DNA of 64,000 nucleotides from a virus: positions 1 to 64,000 of IMG/VR virus record IMGVR_UViG_3300025098_000012; one strand, written 5' to 3'. Made by a program: the position numbers and the translations under genes. Under the pieces are notes generated by a model. It made no database searches. It had not been told where the DNA came from and was given only the letters and a program-made list of their open reading frames with translations. Shown in pieces: positions 1 through 9,298 of this stretch. Numbering within the stretch: the first letter of the stretch is position 1; each line of letters starts with the position of its first letter.

Positions 1-2162
1 CTAAGACCACGATCAATAGATGGGTAGTCAAAGATCAGCTCGATAAAGATTTCTTTATCGCTTCCTGTAGACACTCCATTAGTCGCATCACCTACTAAAT
101 CGTAATCTCCTGCACCACTGATACCACCGTTGACTTTCAGTAAGGGGTTTGCGTCTAAAGTGAGAACGACTTGGTTTGACCCTAGACCTGTAATGCTTTG
201 AATACGAACTTGTTGCTCAATAGCGTTAACAAAATGTCCATCATTGTGCCAGCAATACCCGATGTCAATGAGCTTCGGTAGTATCGTGTTATTGTCAGCA
301 GGTAAGGGGTCATTATTGTTCTGAACCCAACCTAGATGCCCCGATATATCAAGAGTAGTCAGATCAATGGTGATCTGATCTCCCTCATACCAAAAGTTTC
401 CAGTACCCCCTACATGAGCAACAGATATACCTGTTGATGGTTGAGGGTTAGTGTTTGCAGGTTTGGCGATGATGTAAATTCGTTCTGTAGTAGGTTCGTT
501 TGACCATCTACGAGCGATGTGGTCAAAGTTCTGTCTCCATTGACCTAAGTTTGGAGCTATGTTTGCGTCATTCCTACCATACGCATCACACACAAGTGGT
601 GTATGACTGATACCACTCGAACCATCTCCTGTGGCTTGTAAGTTATGTGCCTTAGCATACCAAGTCTTATTCGTGTCATCTAACAGCGAGTGGTACTGAT
701 AGTCTAGCTCTGCCGAGAAATCAATTCCTCTAGGGTACACCCTTCGCCTTAAATCAAGGACATCGTATTCCGAGATTTGATCTGCGAATAGTCCATCGGG
801 TCGATCAGAACTTCCTACAGTGACATTACCCACATAGTCGTTATCTGCCAAAGTAGTACCGTCATGGTCATGTAATGCACCTGTATTAAAAGCACCTAGA
901 GTATTGAACCCATCAGCACCTAGATTGTCTGCTGTCCATCTACGAAAGACATAACAGATAGGGATAGCGTAGACATACCCATCAACAGTTCCGAGAGCAG
1001 TAGCGTCAGCCGAAGAACCTGTTCCTGCATACCATAGACCAGTATCGGTAGGGTGTTTAATAAAGTTGTATCCTCCGACAGTCCCACCTTGTGAGCCTTG
1101 AGCTTCAACATTGACATTCTCAAATCCAAAGATATGTTGAGACAAGTCAGTTGAAAAAGTGTCCATTCTAAGTCGGTATTGAACTTGGACTCTACGGGTA
1201 GAGGACACTGCTACATTTGGATCTTGGATTTTATCATCAAGGTATGTCGAGGAGTCTGAGAGTACATTCCCTGCAAAGTAAACTTTATTTGCGTTGGGTT
1301 TACCCTCGCCATTAGACCCACCTGCTGGCTGATTAAGAACCCTCATACCAGCATTATTTGAGCTTATAAGAGTGAAACTATCTGCTGTGCCATCATGGTT
1401 TCCATCTATTCCTCCATTATGGTTGAGGAATAGGTATTCTGTACCTCTAGTTTCAGCGAATGTGGTGACACCATCAACAGTCAGTCCAAGATTAGCACCG
1501 TCATAATCATTGATGGCTTGAGCTAGGTTGCGAGCTGTTTCGGCAGGGGTAGCACCAACTTGAAACTCATTTACCCCAATAACACCATTAGGGTCATCAA
1601 ATGCAGTTAAGATTTTGGTATCTTGGTTTTGCCCATTTAGAGGTGGTGGGTTGGATTGCCCATTTATTTGAAATTTGAATGTATCATTATGGAGAGGTGC
1701 GATGACCTTGATCCTAGACTTAGATTGCATAGCAGGAGTGACTTCTCTCCTCCATACTTCAAGGAATACAAATTCGCCTCTGTTTCCAGCACCAGCACCA
1801 GGTATGGGTCCAGGTAAAGTGATCTTGTTCGTACCATCAGTAGCATCGGTATTGCGAACATCAATGACCATTCCATTAACCATAGCTTTGAATGGGTTAA
1901 TGACGAAGCTGTTTGCTGTAAAGTCAGCGTTTAAGACTCCACCGACATAAGGATCTTCAAAAGAGAATGATCCTATAGTGTCATCTTGTCCTTGATAAGA
2001 AATCATGCCACTAGGGAGCGTGTTCTTCTTATTGAGGATGTCTTGGGTAAGGTTGAGTTCACTATCAAGCATAGGTCTACCTGCTTGATATACGACACTA
2101 TCCCACGCATAGTTTGTAGGGTCGAGATCCCGACTTGTAGAGGGAAGGTATTTTTTAGACAT
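1..2162 (-). CDS. Virion structural (tail fibre/baseplate-type) protein, C-terminus cut by window edge
   Basis: An open frame runs leftward from an ATG at 2162 to the window edge, giving at least 720 residues without a stop. A strong Shine-Dalgarno (AGGGGAG) precedes the ATG. The N-terminus reads MSKKYLPSTSRDLDP and continues with an acidic, Asn/Gly/Thr-rich, beta-strand-like composition with many aromatic residues and no enzyme motif that I recognise. This composition and its place at the distal end of a leftward baseplate operon fit a tail fibre or baseplate-attached structural protein. The phrase GRPMLDSELNLTQDIL near residue 30 looks like a conserved helical N-terminal docking segment. 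Exact function is not assigned and the C-terminal part is unseen. Confidence 0.75.
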   Translation of the reverse strand, partial: MSKKYLPSTSRDLDPTNYAWDSVVYQAGRPMLDSELNLTQDILNKKNTLPSGMISYQGQDDTIGSFSFEDPYVGGVLNADFTANSFVINPFKAMVNGMVIDVRNTDATDGTNKITLPGPIPGAGAGNRGEFVFLEVWRREVTPAMQSKSRIKVIAPLHNDTFKFQINGQSNPPPLNGQNQDTKILTAFDDPNGVIGVNEFQVGATPAETARNLAQAINDYDGANLGLTVDGVTTFAETRGTEYLFLNHNGGIDGNHDGTADSFTLISSNNAGMRVLNQPAGGSNGEGKPNANKVYFAGNVLSDSSTYLDDKIQDPNVAVSSTRRVQVQYRLRMDTFSTDLSQHIFGFENVNVEAQGSQGGTVGGYNFIKHPTDTGLWYAGTGSSADATALGTVDGYVYAIPICYVFRRWTADNLGADGFNTLGAFNTGALHDHDGTTLADNDYVGNVTVGSSDRPDGLFADQISEYDVLDLRRRVYPRGIDFSAELDYQYHSLLDDTNKTWYAKAHNLQATGDGSSGISHTPLVCDAYGRNDANIAPNLGQWRQNFDHIARRWSNEPTTERIYIIAKPANTNPQPSTGISVAHVGGTGNFWYEGDQITIDLTTLDISGHLGWVQNNNDPLPADNNTILPKLIDIGYCWHNDGHFVNAIEQQVRIQSITGLGSNQVVLTLDANPLLKVNGGISGAGDYDLVGDATNGVSTGSDKEIFIELIFDYPSIDRGL

Positions 2163-2174
2163 ATTCCACTCCCC

Positions 2175-2816
2175 TTAAAAAGTCAATCGCCAAGTGATTG
2201 CTAAGATTGCACCACTTGGTTTATTGATCACAGGGAATGTGAGGTAGTTTACGAGGATGTCGCTATTTGTAATGTTAATGTTCAGATCACGATCTGGAAA
2301 TACTTCAGCGATTTGACTAAACTCATTAGCCCCTCCCGACACACCCGAAACGGTACACATCAGACCCATCTCTGTTAACGCACCCACAGCGTCTGCCGAC
2401 TCAAATGTGGTTGTAAAGTCAACGATGTTTGTAGGTACAGCACTCAAATCACCATTTGGTTTGCGATATACACGACTCGTAAATATCTTTCTAAACAGAG
2501 GTGTGTTGAGATTGCGTTGTCTGTAATCTGCAATGTCGGGGCTTGCAGATGAACCCGAAGCACCTGTACCAACAGCGAGCATATCAATACCACGAGCGAA
2601 CCCTGCTCCTAAGTTCTTGGAGAACAAGACAGCCGCTAAGATACCACCATCGAGGGTATAGACATTCGATTTGTCTAAGACTATTTCTTCTCGTCCATCC
2701 TCATATTGGAGGACACCAAAGACATCACCTTTGACCCTAACTCCGAGCGTTTCCTCAAAGCCAAACCCAAAGTTAACAGCAGTTGTTTTAGGGGGTGGGA
2801 TTTTTGTAGAGATCAT
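2175..2816 (-). CDS. Small virion protein, probable tail fibre/baseplate accessory (213 aa)
   Basis: I chose the ATG at 2816 because GGAGG lies just upstream of it; a longer frame from 2849 has no such site. The product has no catalytic motif. Its C-terminal half contains FTTTFESADAVGALTEMGL and ends in a strand-rich tail (ITWRLTF). The upstream neighbour carries the equivalent elements (RFTTTFGTAQGNIAQGISEI and a YTLTF ending), so the two genes look like diverged paralogues. They follow the giant structural gene and precede another, so they are probably parts of the distal tail. Function is inferred from context only. Confidence 0.7.
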   Translation of the reverse strand: MISTKIPPPKTTAVNFGFGFEETLGVRVKGDVFGVLQYEDGREEIVLDKSNVYTLDGGILAAVLFSKNLGAGFARGIDMLAVGTGASGSSASPDIADYRQRNLNTPLFRKIFTSRVYRKPNGDLSAVPTNIVDFTTTFESADAVGALTEMGLMCTVSGVSGGANEFSQIAEVFPDRDLNINITNSDILVNYLTFPVINKPSGAILAITWRLTF

Positions 2817-2850
2817 ATTTTCCTCCATTTGAAGATATGGGGCTGACAAT

Positions 2851-2887
2851 GGAGGGTTATTTAAGACTTACAAATCTCCCACCCTCC
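2851..2887. other. Intercistronic hairpin
   Basis: A perfect 7-bp inverted repeat (GGAGGGT at 2851-2857, ACCCTCC at 2881-2887) encloses a 23-nt loop in the gap between two leftward structural genes. No U-run follows on the transcribed strand, so it is more likely an mRNA stability or attenuation element than a full terminator. Confidence 0.35.
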
Positions 2888-2896
2888 TACCTTAAT

Positions 2897-3613
2897 TTAC
2901 GCACCGAAAGTTAAGGTGTAGCTGATGTCTAGTGTACCATCATCAGTCTTTGTGATCGTGTTACCGAGAACTTTTCTTGCGAACAACCTCATGTTAGTAG
3001 TTTCTGTAGGCACTTCTGCTGATACGAAGCCCTCAATGTCAACATTGTCTCCTACTGTCCAGAGAGCGATTTCTGAAATACCTTGAGCTATATTTCCTTG
3101 GGCTGTTCCAAAAGTGGTGGTGAACCTAATGGATTTAGCAGAGGGGAAAGTAACAGAGTCTATAATCCGACTTCTGACTGCGGCATCGGTATGATCGTGG
3201 TTTGTGTCTACCATATCAACTTGTTTTGCAGGTTGTGCTACATCAGCATTAGCGTTAGCGTGTGGGTTATTGAGTGAGTCAGCACCGTTGTTATTTCCCA
3301 CACAGATATAACCGATTTGGTTTATGTTTGAGGTCTCTTGAGTATGAAGTAAACCATTACCAATCCCAGTAGGGCCGATGTATAGACCACCAGTAGGATG
3401 AGTGGCATTATTAGTTATCGGTGCAGTAACAGGTCTTACAGCGGCGGCAATTCCATTACCAGCAGTTCCAAGTCTGGGGTAGATAGCGTCCATAACGATG
3501 TTATTCGACATCTCTACGACAGTGTTTTCACCTTTTTCATAGGCGATAACATTCCCATCAAGGTCTCTGAGTGTTGCTTCTACGAAGCCTTTGATTACGA
3601 GTGTACTTTTCAT
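2897..3613 (-). CDS. Virion structural protein, paralogue of the following gene (238 aa)
   Basis: Starts at an ATG preceded by GAAGGAA. The N-terminus (VIKGFVEATLRDLDGNVIA, followed by YEKGENTVV) resembles the opening strands of phage fibre or decoration proteins that describe a small beta domain. The C-terminus ends in a strand, DISYTLTFGA. The region around residues 165-200 (SIRFTTTFGTAQGNIAQGI) matches the equivalent region of the 213-aa product downstream, which supports a duplication. It lies directly downstream of the 1875-aa structural gene in a leftward run. A tail fibre or baseplate role is inferred from position; no binding or catalytic residues are apparent. Confidence 0.7.
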   Translation of the reverse strand: MKSTLVIKGFVEATLRDLDGNVIAYEKGENTVVEMSNNIVMDAIYPRLGTAGNGIAAAVRPVTAPITNNATHPTGGLYIGPTGIGNGLLHTQETSNINQIGYICVGNNNGADSLNNPHANANADVAQPAKQVDMVDTNHDHTDAAVRSRIIDSVTFPSAKSIRFTTTFGTAQGNIAQGISEIALWTVGDNVDIEGFVSAEVPTETTNMRLFARKVLGNTITKTDDGTLDISYTLTFGA

Positions 3614-3670
3614 GGTTGATTCCTTCAGTTAAGGGTTGTTTGCATTATACTGACCATAATAAATAAAGTA

Positions 3671-6600
3671 TTAAGGTCTTGAAGCTGGATCATGTTCCCA
3701 TGCTACAAATCCATCATCTCTAATGTAGAAATAATGCCTATATGTAACAGTTCCAGTATTTACATCCTTTTGGAACAGGTTTGTGTATGTGAGTGTGTCA
3801 GAAGAGTTATATACAGTGTTGTAAGAAGCTCCAGTATCAATGACTGGATTAGCTCTGATGAACAATCCCACATCTACACCTGGGTGGTCTGCTGATACTG
3901 CGATCATTTTATACCTCTTCGCTCTGAGAAGTGAATAAGACAAAGGGGCTATATTGTCTGGGTTTGAGTAAGTTCTATATCCATATGTGGACAGGAAAGT
4001 ACCATTGACTACTTGGTTGTTAAATGCATTTATCCCATTAACAGGGGTTGTGTGTACAGTAGGCTCAATGAAGTTTGTCTCATTATTGAGGTTAGAGCTT
4101 GAAGCTACCTCTGTGTTGTCTGCTTCACATATTCGTATTGACCAAAACTCATTATTAGCGTTTGCGTTCACAATCATGTAAAAGTAAACAGTAGTAAAAT
4201 CGTTCCCATAATTTACAGAAGGTTCTGATACATAAGACTGATCTTCTGTAAACAAGAGGTCTTGTTCCACAGACCTTAGTCTGAATGTGTGGTACTTGAA
4301 ATAGCGATCATCAGCGTTCAGTGTACCTGTACCAGTCGGTGAGTTTCCTAAATCTGTATAAGTTTCCCCACTCAAGTAGTTGACTGGATCTGTGTTCGCT
4401 CTACCCCTTTTCATTGCTAACGGGCAGATCTCTGCCACATCAGAAATAGCAGTGGCTTGGAAGAAGATCGTGTAATCTTTATCCTCATCAAGAGGTCCTA
4501 TTCTCATCGTAGTTGTATCGTCTGCGTTATCATACTCCACCCAAGCGTTCAGTGAAGGAATTGAGTAAGGATTTACAGGACTGACTACCTGTCTTGACCT
4601 CCCTAAAGTAGTCTCTTGAGTCCAAGTATAAGTATTTTGTCCTGCGTCTACATAGTTTACATAACTATTTACATAAACGAGGCTGTCCATATATGTCCCA
4701 GCTTCATATATGTGCAACTCGAACCCAAACCATCCATTTGGGTATTTAAGTGCCATATAAACATAATCCCCTGCAATCACATTGTAAACAACATCGACAT
4801 CATCAACCACAGTAATTGGGTTTTCTGAATTGCTCTGGTTTGTTGAAGAGATAAAGGCAATAGCATCTGCATTAAAAGTGAAGGTATCTTCTAAGGGGAT
4901 GCCAATACCTAAGAGACAAGAATCAGTGGTTGTTGAAACTGTATCACCAGTAAATAACCTTAAGAATGATTCAATGTTACCATCCAGAACTTGGGGTGTT
5001 GTATCGTCTACATAAAGAGCTAGACTCGTGGCGATAAGATCACCAAGGGCTGGTATATCTCCCTTCATATCAAGAGACATATATCTTGGAACAATCAGTG
5101 AGTCGAGGATCTCTTCGGTCACATCCTCGATTGTGATTGATCTGCTTAGGCTAATACTATCTTGCAACGCACTAAAAGTGTCTTGGGCATTGAATGATGA
5201 AATATGAGAAGTTAAAGCGTCTTCTATGGGGTCAACGACATCATTAAAGTTGATGCTAGAGATATAAGAGATAACAGAGTCCTCACTAGCAAGAACATCA
5301 TCATTCAAGAACACTGGTACAAATCCTTGTTGTGTACTTACCTCATCTGTGATGTCTGGTATCAAACTGCTTGTTGATCTAGGCAAGAACAGGTAACTGG
5401 CTAAGAACCCATCTTCATCTGAGATCTGCCTAAACTCACTAGACACACCAATGCCAGATATGTAAGTGGATACTTCGTCTGTAATCAGAGAGATTGTTGA
5501 AGAAGGAACTACCCTCATGAATACAGGAGCATTTACTTCATCTTGAATCTCTGGGTAAATGTCCGAAACATTCCCATCGCTAAGTATATAGCTGTACTCA
5601 ACAATTTCTTCTATTTGAGGGAAATCAGATTGTTCGAGGACGGCAATATAATTTAACGCCCAAAGCACACTGTCTTCAATGTCTGGGATACTTTGATTGA
5701 TGTGTGATGGTGTAAGCAATAAGGTTGTTGTGAGAGCATCTGTGGGTAGATTAAATGAATCTGATAGATGTGTCCCAGGTATGATGATTTTATTTGCTTC
5801 AAGTTCTGCTATGATCGAGGGGAATCTGTCATCTACGCTTGTAAAGAAGAAACCAGTCGTTTCAAAAGACCCTTTCCACCCTAGATTTATTGAGGGTGGA
5901 GTTGCATAGTTATCGTTAGCCGAGTACCCAATGTTTTGGGAGTTATCTTCGATTAGATTAGTCGTTCTCCGATTGCTCCTCGTCAAAGATTCAAAAGATC
6001 TGATTTCACCTGGATTGAGTGTGAATGTAATCTCATAGGTATAGGTCACATTATTGACGGGAACCACAGCAGTGGATTGGTCTAGTCTGTACGCATGGGG
6101 AGATGTAGTCCAAGATGACTCAAGATCAAAGTTTGCATCAGTACCGCTTGTGAGGAAGTAAAGGTAATCAGCCCCATTATCTTCTTCCATGAAAACTTCA
6201 AGGAAGTATGTTTCATTAGCGAGGTGGTTAAATGATGCGTTGATTTCTGCTAGGAAGTTTGGTGCTGGGGCATTGTCATAATCTATAGTGTTTGGTGAAC
6301 CAAGACTGTCATCCCTAAACCTATAGGCGAGTGGTGATCCATTAGGTACAGGGTTGGGGTATTGTTCGAGGGCTGTAAACCCATTAGAGTCAGCTCTCAG
6401 TGATAGAGTTTGGTATTGTCTGTTTCCTTGAGCGTCTATCCTATATAGACTGAAATAGAATCCATCTCCACCCGAAGTATTTAGGTTGCTGTACCCGAAG
6501 AAGAAATGAGTGGGGATGTTGATTGGTCCTAATATGTAAAGTGATGGGTCTGGATATAACCATTCATCTTGTGGTACATGGGGGTTGTAGTCGTTTGTAA

Positions 6601-9298
6601 ACCCATCTCGTCCGTCTAGGTCGTAGCCTGTAATGACATCCTCATAAAAAGTCAGCTCTCCTTCAACACCCGAAGTTTGAGTGTCCTCCATTGAATAGAT
6701 AGATCGGATTTGATCTGGTGCTAGACCTAGAGGGTTGGTCATGTATTCTTCGGGAGTGGACTCGGTGAACGCACCTAAATCAACATTTACCTCTCCATTT
6801 ACCTCATTGATTGTTGAGGTATGTTTAAAGAACGCTTGCCCCTCTGCTAACTTTTCACCCTTGTACCAATCGAGATTCGAGTCAAAAGGGTTGGAAGAAA
6901 TACCAGATAGTGTTAGTGTCTTTTCTTCGGTAAGCCCATTAATAAGTACATGATCTTTATTGAGTTGGTATGTGTAGCTGACTCCATCACTATCTATGAC
7001 AGATGTGATATATGAAGGTCGGAAGCCTAACTGATAGAAAGAAATGTTAGGGTTGGCTGTATTGACTGTGCTAGAAGCAGGCTTGAATACCTGTTCTTGA
7101 GTAGCTGTTTGATTGAGTGAGAAGTTATTGAGTGTGTATGTGGTATTGAGCGTTTGATTGCTTGTATTGAGGAGGTCAGAACTACCTGCTGAATAGGTGG
7201 CAATCTTTTGCTCTTGCGTATAGGGAGTGATTGGTTGTGGTTCATTCAAGACATAAGAAATCGGGGATGTTGTCTCAATGATTCTGTTTTGCCTATCACC
7301 ACCCCGACCAGACATAGAGACTTTACGAGTTGGTCTAGTAGCGTTGAGTGTCATTTCAATGCTATTTAGCTCTCTAAAGCGTCTGATCTCTGACTTGGCT
7401 TTAGGGTATGTAAGAGTGATCCTGTCATCAGCTTGAGCAAGAGGAATATAGCTTGGGTTTGCTTCGTGTGAAGTGTCGTATATCCTCAACACATGAAGAT
7501 GAGGGTTTGTTATATTGGCATCTTCGGAGGTGTTCGTGTGTTCTAAAGATAGGGTGTGATAACTATAATCTACATCGACACCATTAACCTTAATCGTTAA
7601 GTCCTCAATACTAACAGGCAGTCCATCTTTAACCTTGAGCATATCTTTAACGATGTATGCAGGTAGATTGATTGCGTAGTTATAAACTAAACCTAGTGCT
7701 GGCCACATCGGATCGGGGTTGTTTACAAACTCTACAGTCTCATAAGCCACTTGATCTCTAGTAGACCATACAGACGAGTCATTCTTCACAACCTGTAGAC
7801 CAGTAGAGGTGATCTGAGCGTCAACTTCTACTTCAATATGGCTTAGTTTGATTGTGTGTCCACCTAATGATGTTTGTATGTTCCCTAACTCAGCGTCATC
7901 ATTATCAGACATTAGATCACAGAAATAAACAGAGCCATTAAAGTCGATAGGCTCTCCGTCATTTAAGACTTCTGATCTTGTTAGTTCACCTCTGAAAAAA
8001 GGCGGCCCAATGTTCTCTGGTAGAAATGTGCCATTTATTACCTCAATGTTGCTCGATGTAATTCTTTTATGTTTTTGAGGTCCTTTTTTTAAGTCTCTTA
8101 TTGTCCTGTAGGTGTATGCTTCACCATTAGAGTCTACAATAGAGGAATAAATCCCATCTAGTGGGAATATGCGTTCAGAGACAGAGATGACCCTTAGCTT
8201 TTGTGTGCCGATGACAAGGGTATCTGCGACCTTAATGTTGGTTCTCCAAAAGCGTATGGTCTTACCCTCTACATAACCATAGTTGTTCGGCTCAAAAACA
8301 CCCTCTCTCGCCTTTCTCATGTCCTCTTGGTACAAACTACCTAGTGAGACACCAACGAGTCCATACTGAGCGTTTTGGTTGTAATATGGGAGTGATGGAT
8401 CAATCTTGTTAGCTTCGATTATCTGCTCATCTGTCTGAGCAGGGTCGATACCGAGAATAGGACTAAATACATCCCCTTTGCCTTGAGCGAGGATAGGTGT
8501 GTCCTCATCAACGATAGAGGCAACTTCCCCTGTCTTAATGTGAGCAGGCTTGGTGATGTTGAGAACTTTGCGTAAGTTATTCTGTAGTCGAATAATGTTC
8601 TCTGGAATACCAAGATAAACTTCGTGAGAGTGGGAGTTCCCATCGGCATCAATGTACGGTTGAATGACACCATCCACTATGTCGTGCGTATGGAGTTCAT
8701 CTCCCCATTTGTACTCAATAGGTTTGTTGGTAGAACCGAGGCCAGACTCGTCAGTGAAAGCAAAGTGTCTGTGTGTCCTAAAAACTCCATCTGTATTGTA
8801 TTCTGTTGTCGCTAGGATGGAAGATTTGAGGTTAGCTATATACCCCTCAACGGTGCTGACAACTACAGCGTTTCCTTCTGCGATGTCATTCAACACTTCA
8901 TCCACAGAGTTCTTGGTAGCCCCTTGTAGTAGAGCTTCATAAGTCTGTAGAAGAAACGAGATAGTCTCTTCATGTGTATCACCGACAGGTACAGATTCCT
9001 CATCGGGGAATACGAGATACAAGAGTCGAGTGGCTACGAACTCAGCTCGTAGTTGGGTGTATTCTACATCTTCAAGATTATCTAAGGTGTCTACTAATAG
9101 CTCTGCGAGGAGTCGTCCTACACCTTCATAAATGATCCTATGATTCGGTCCATAACTACGAGTGAAGTAGTTTGAAGCTGTACCGAAAGACATAGAGTCT
9201 ACGATTTTATTGGTGAGGATGTCTTCTAAGAGTCGTCTAGGATAGGACTTTGAGTTTAGATTTTCTCTGTTTGTGCGAGGGTCGAAATCATAAACCAT
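3671..9298 (-). CDS. Giant virion protein (1875 aa), baseplate-proximal fibre with internal ~20-residue repeats
   Basis: The start codon overlaps the stop of the baseplate J-like gene (TAATG at 9298), so it is probably translated by coupling from the baseplate operon. The first ~330 residues are mixed helix/strand and contain a His cluster (HTHDI, then HSHEVY, about residues 200-230) that could bind metal. The middle is Asn/Thr/Tyr-rich and beta-like. About residues 1200-1480 form an array of degenerate ~20-residue units built around an xIxDxV core. The C-terminal ~400 residues are again aromatic and strand-rich, ending in YFYIRDDGFVAWEHDP. Size, position and composition fit a large tail fibre or baseplate plate protein. 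No polysaccharide lyase or hydrolase motif was recognised. Confidence 0.75.
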   Translation of the reverse strand: MVYDFDPRTNRENLNSKSYPRRLLEDILTNKIVDSMSFGTASNYFTRSYGPNHRIIYEGVGRLLAELLVDTLDNLEDVEYTQLRAEFVATRLLYLVFPDEESVPVGDTHEETISFLLQTYEALLQGATKNSVDEVLNDIAEGNAVVVSTVEGYIANLKSSILATTEYNTDGVFRTHRHFAFTDESGLGSTNKPIEYKWGDELHTHDIVDGVIQPYIDADGNSHSHEVYLGIPENIIRLQNNLRKVLNITKPAHIKTGEVASIVDEDTPILAQGKGDVFSPILGIDPAQTDEQIIEANKIDPSLPYYNQNAQYGLVGVSLGSLYQEDMRKAREGVFEPNNYGYVEGKTIRFWRTNIKVADTLVIGTQKLRVISVSERIFPLDGIYSSIVDSNGEAYTYRTIRDLKKGPQKHKRITSSNIEVINGTFLPENIGPPFFRGELTRSEVLNDGEPIDFNGSVYFCDLMSDNDDAELGNIQTSLGGHTIKLSHIEVEVDAQITSTGLQVVKNDSSVWSTRDQVAYETVEFVNNPDPMWPALGLVYNYAINLPAYIVKDMLKVKDGLPVSIEDLTIKVNGVDVDYSYHTLSLEHTNTSEDANITNPHLHVLRIYDTSHEANPSYIPLAQADDRITLTYPKAKSEIRRFRELNSIEMTLNATRPTRKVSMSGRGGDRQNRIIETTSPISYVLNEPQPITPYTQEQKIATYSAGSSDLLNTSNQTLNTTYTLNNFSLNQTATQEQVFKPASSTVNTANPNISFYQLGFRPSYITSVIDSDGVSYTYQLNKDHVLINGLTEEKTLTLSGISSNPFDSNLDWYKGEKLAEGQAFFKHTSTINEVNGEVNVDLGAFTESTPEEYMTNPLGLAPDQIRSIYSMEDTQTSGVEGELTFYEDVITGYDLDGRDGFTNDYNPHVPQDEWLYPDPSLYILGPINIPTHFFFGYSNLNTSGGDGFYFSLYRIDAQGNRQYQTLSLRADSNGFTALEQYPNPVPNGSPLAYRFRDDSLGSPNTIDYDNAPAPNFLAEINASFNHLANETYFLEVFMEEDNGADYLYFLTSGTDANFDLESSWTTSPHAYRLDQSTAVVPVNNVTYTYEITFTLNPGEIRSFESLTRSNRRTTNLIEDNSQNIGYSANDNYATPPSINLGWKGSFETTGFFFTSVDDRFPSIIAELEANKIIIPGTHLSDSFNLPTDALTTTLLLTPSHINQSIPDIEDSVLWALNYIAVLEQSDFPQIEEIVEYSYILSDGNVSDIYPEIQDEVNAPVFMRVVPSSTISLITDEVSTYISGIGVSSEFRQISDEDGFLASYLFLPRSTSSLIPDITDEVSTQQGFVPVFLNDDVLASEDSVISYISSINFNDVVDPIEDALTSHISSFNAQDTFSALQDSISLSRSITIEDVTEEILDSLIVPRYMSLDMKGDIPALGDLIATSLALYVDDTTPQVLDGNIESFLRLFTGDTVSTTTDSCLLGIGIPLEDTFTFNADAIAFISSTNQSNSENPITVVDDVDVVYNVIAGDYVYMALKYPNGWFGFELHIYEAGTYMDSLVYVNSYVNYVDAGQNTYTWTQETTLGRSRQVVSPVNPYSIPSLNAWVEYDNADDTTTMRIGPLDEDKDYTIFFQATAISDVAEICPLAMKRGRANTDPVNYLSGETYTDLGNSPTGTGTLNADDRYFKYHTFRLRSVEQDLLFTEDQSYVSEPSVNYGNDFTTVYFYMIVNANANNEFWSIRICEADNTEVASSSNLNNETNFIEPTVHTTPVNGINAFNNQVVNGTFLSTYGYRTYSNPDNIAPLSYSLLRAKRYKMIAVSADHPGVDVGLFIRANPVIDTGASYNTVYNSSDTLTYTNLFQKDVNTGTVTYRHYFYIRDDGFVAWEHDPASRP
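4850..5695 (-). repeat. Tandem array of degenerate ~20-residue protein repeats inside the 1875-aa structural gene
   Basis: The translated segment falls into about 13-15 consecutive units of 19-23 residues. Each begins with a motif like PDIEDSV, PEIQDEV, PDITDEV, PIEDAL or ALQDSI, followed by a hydrophobic stretch such as TYISGIG, SYISSIN or SHISSFN. Units in the C-terminal half are almost exactly 20 residues. The DNA itself is not visibly repeated, so the array is old. A regular 20-residue period suggests a solenoid or repeated hairpin fibre segment. Confidence 0.6.

Noticed and set aside
3644-3649. TATAAT box on the minus strand before the 238-aa gene as a sigma70 promoter
   Set aside because: No acceptable -35 hexamer at 16-18 bp; kept only as a possible chance match.
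7027-7245. A Ser/Gln-rich 72-aa frame inside the 1875-aa gene
   Set aside because: It is a shadow frame on the same strand within a long convincing gene, with no ribosome site.
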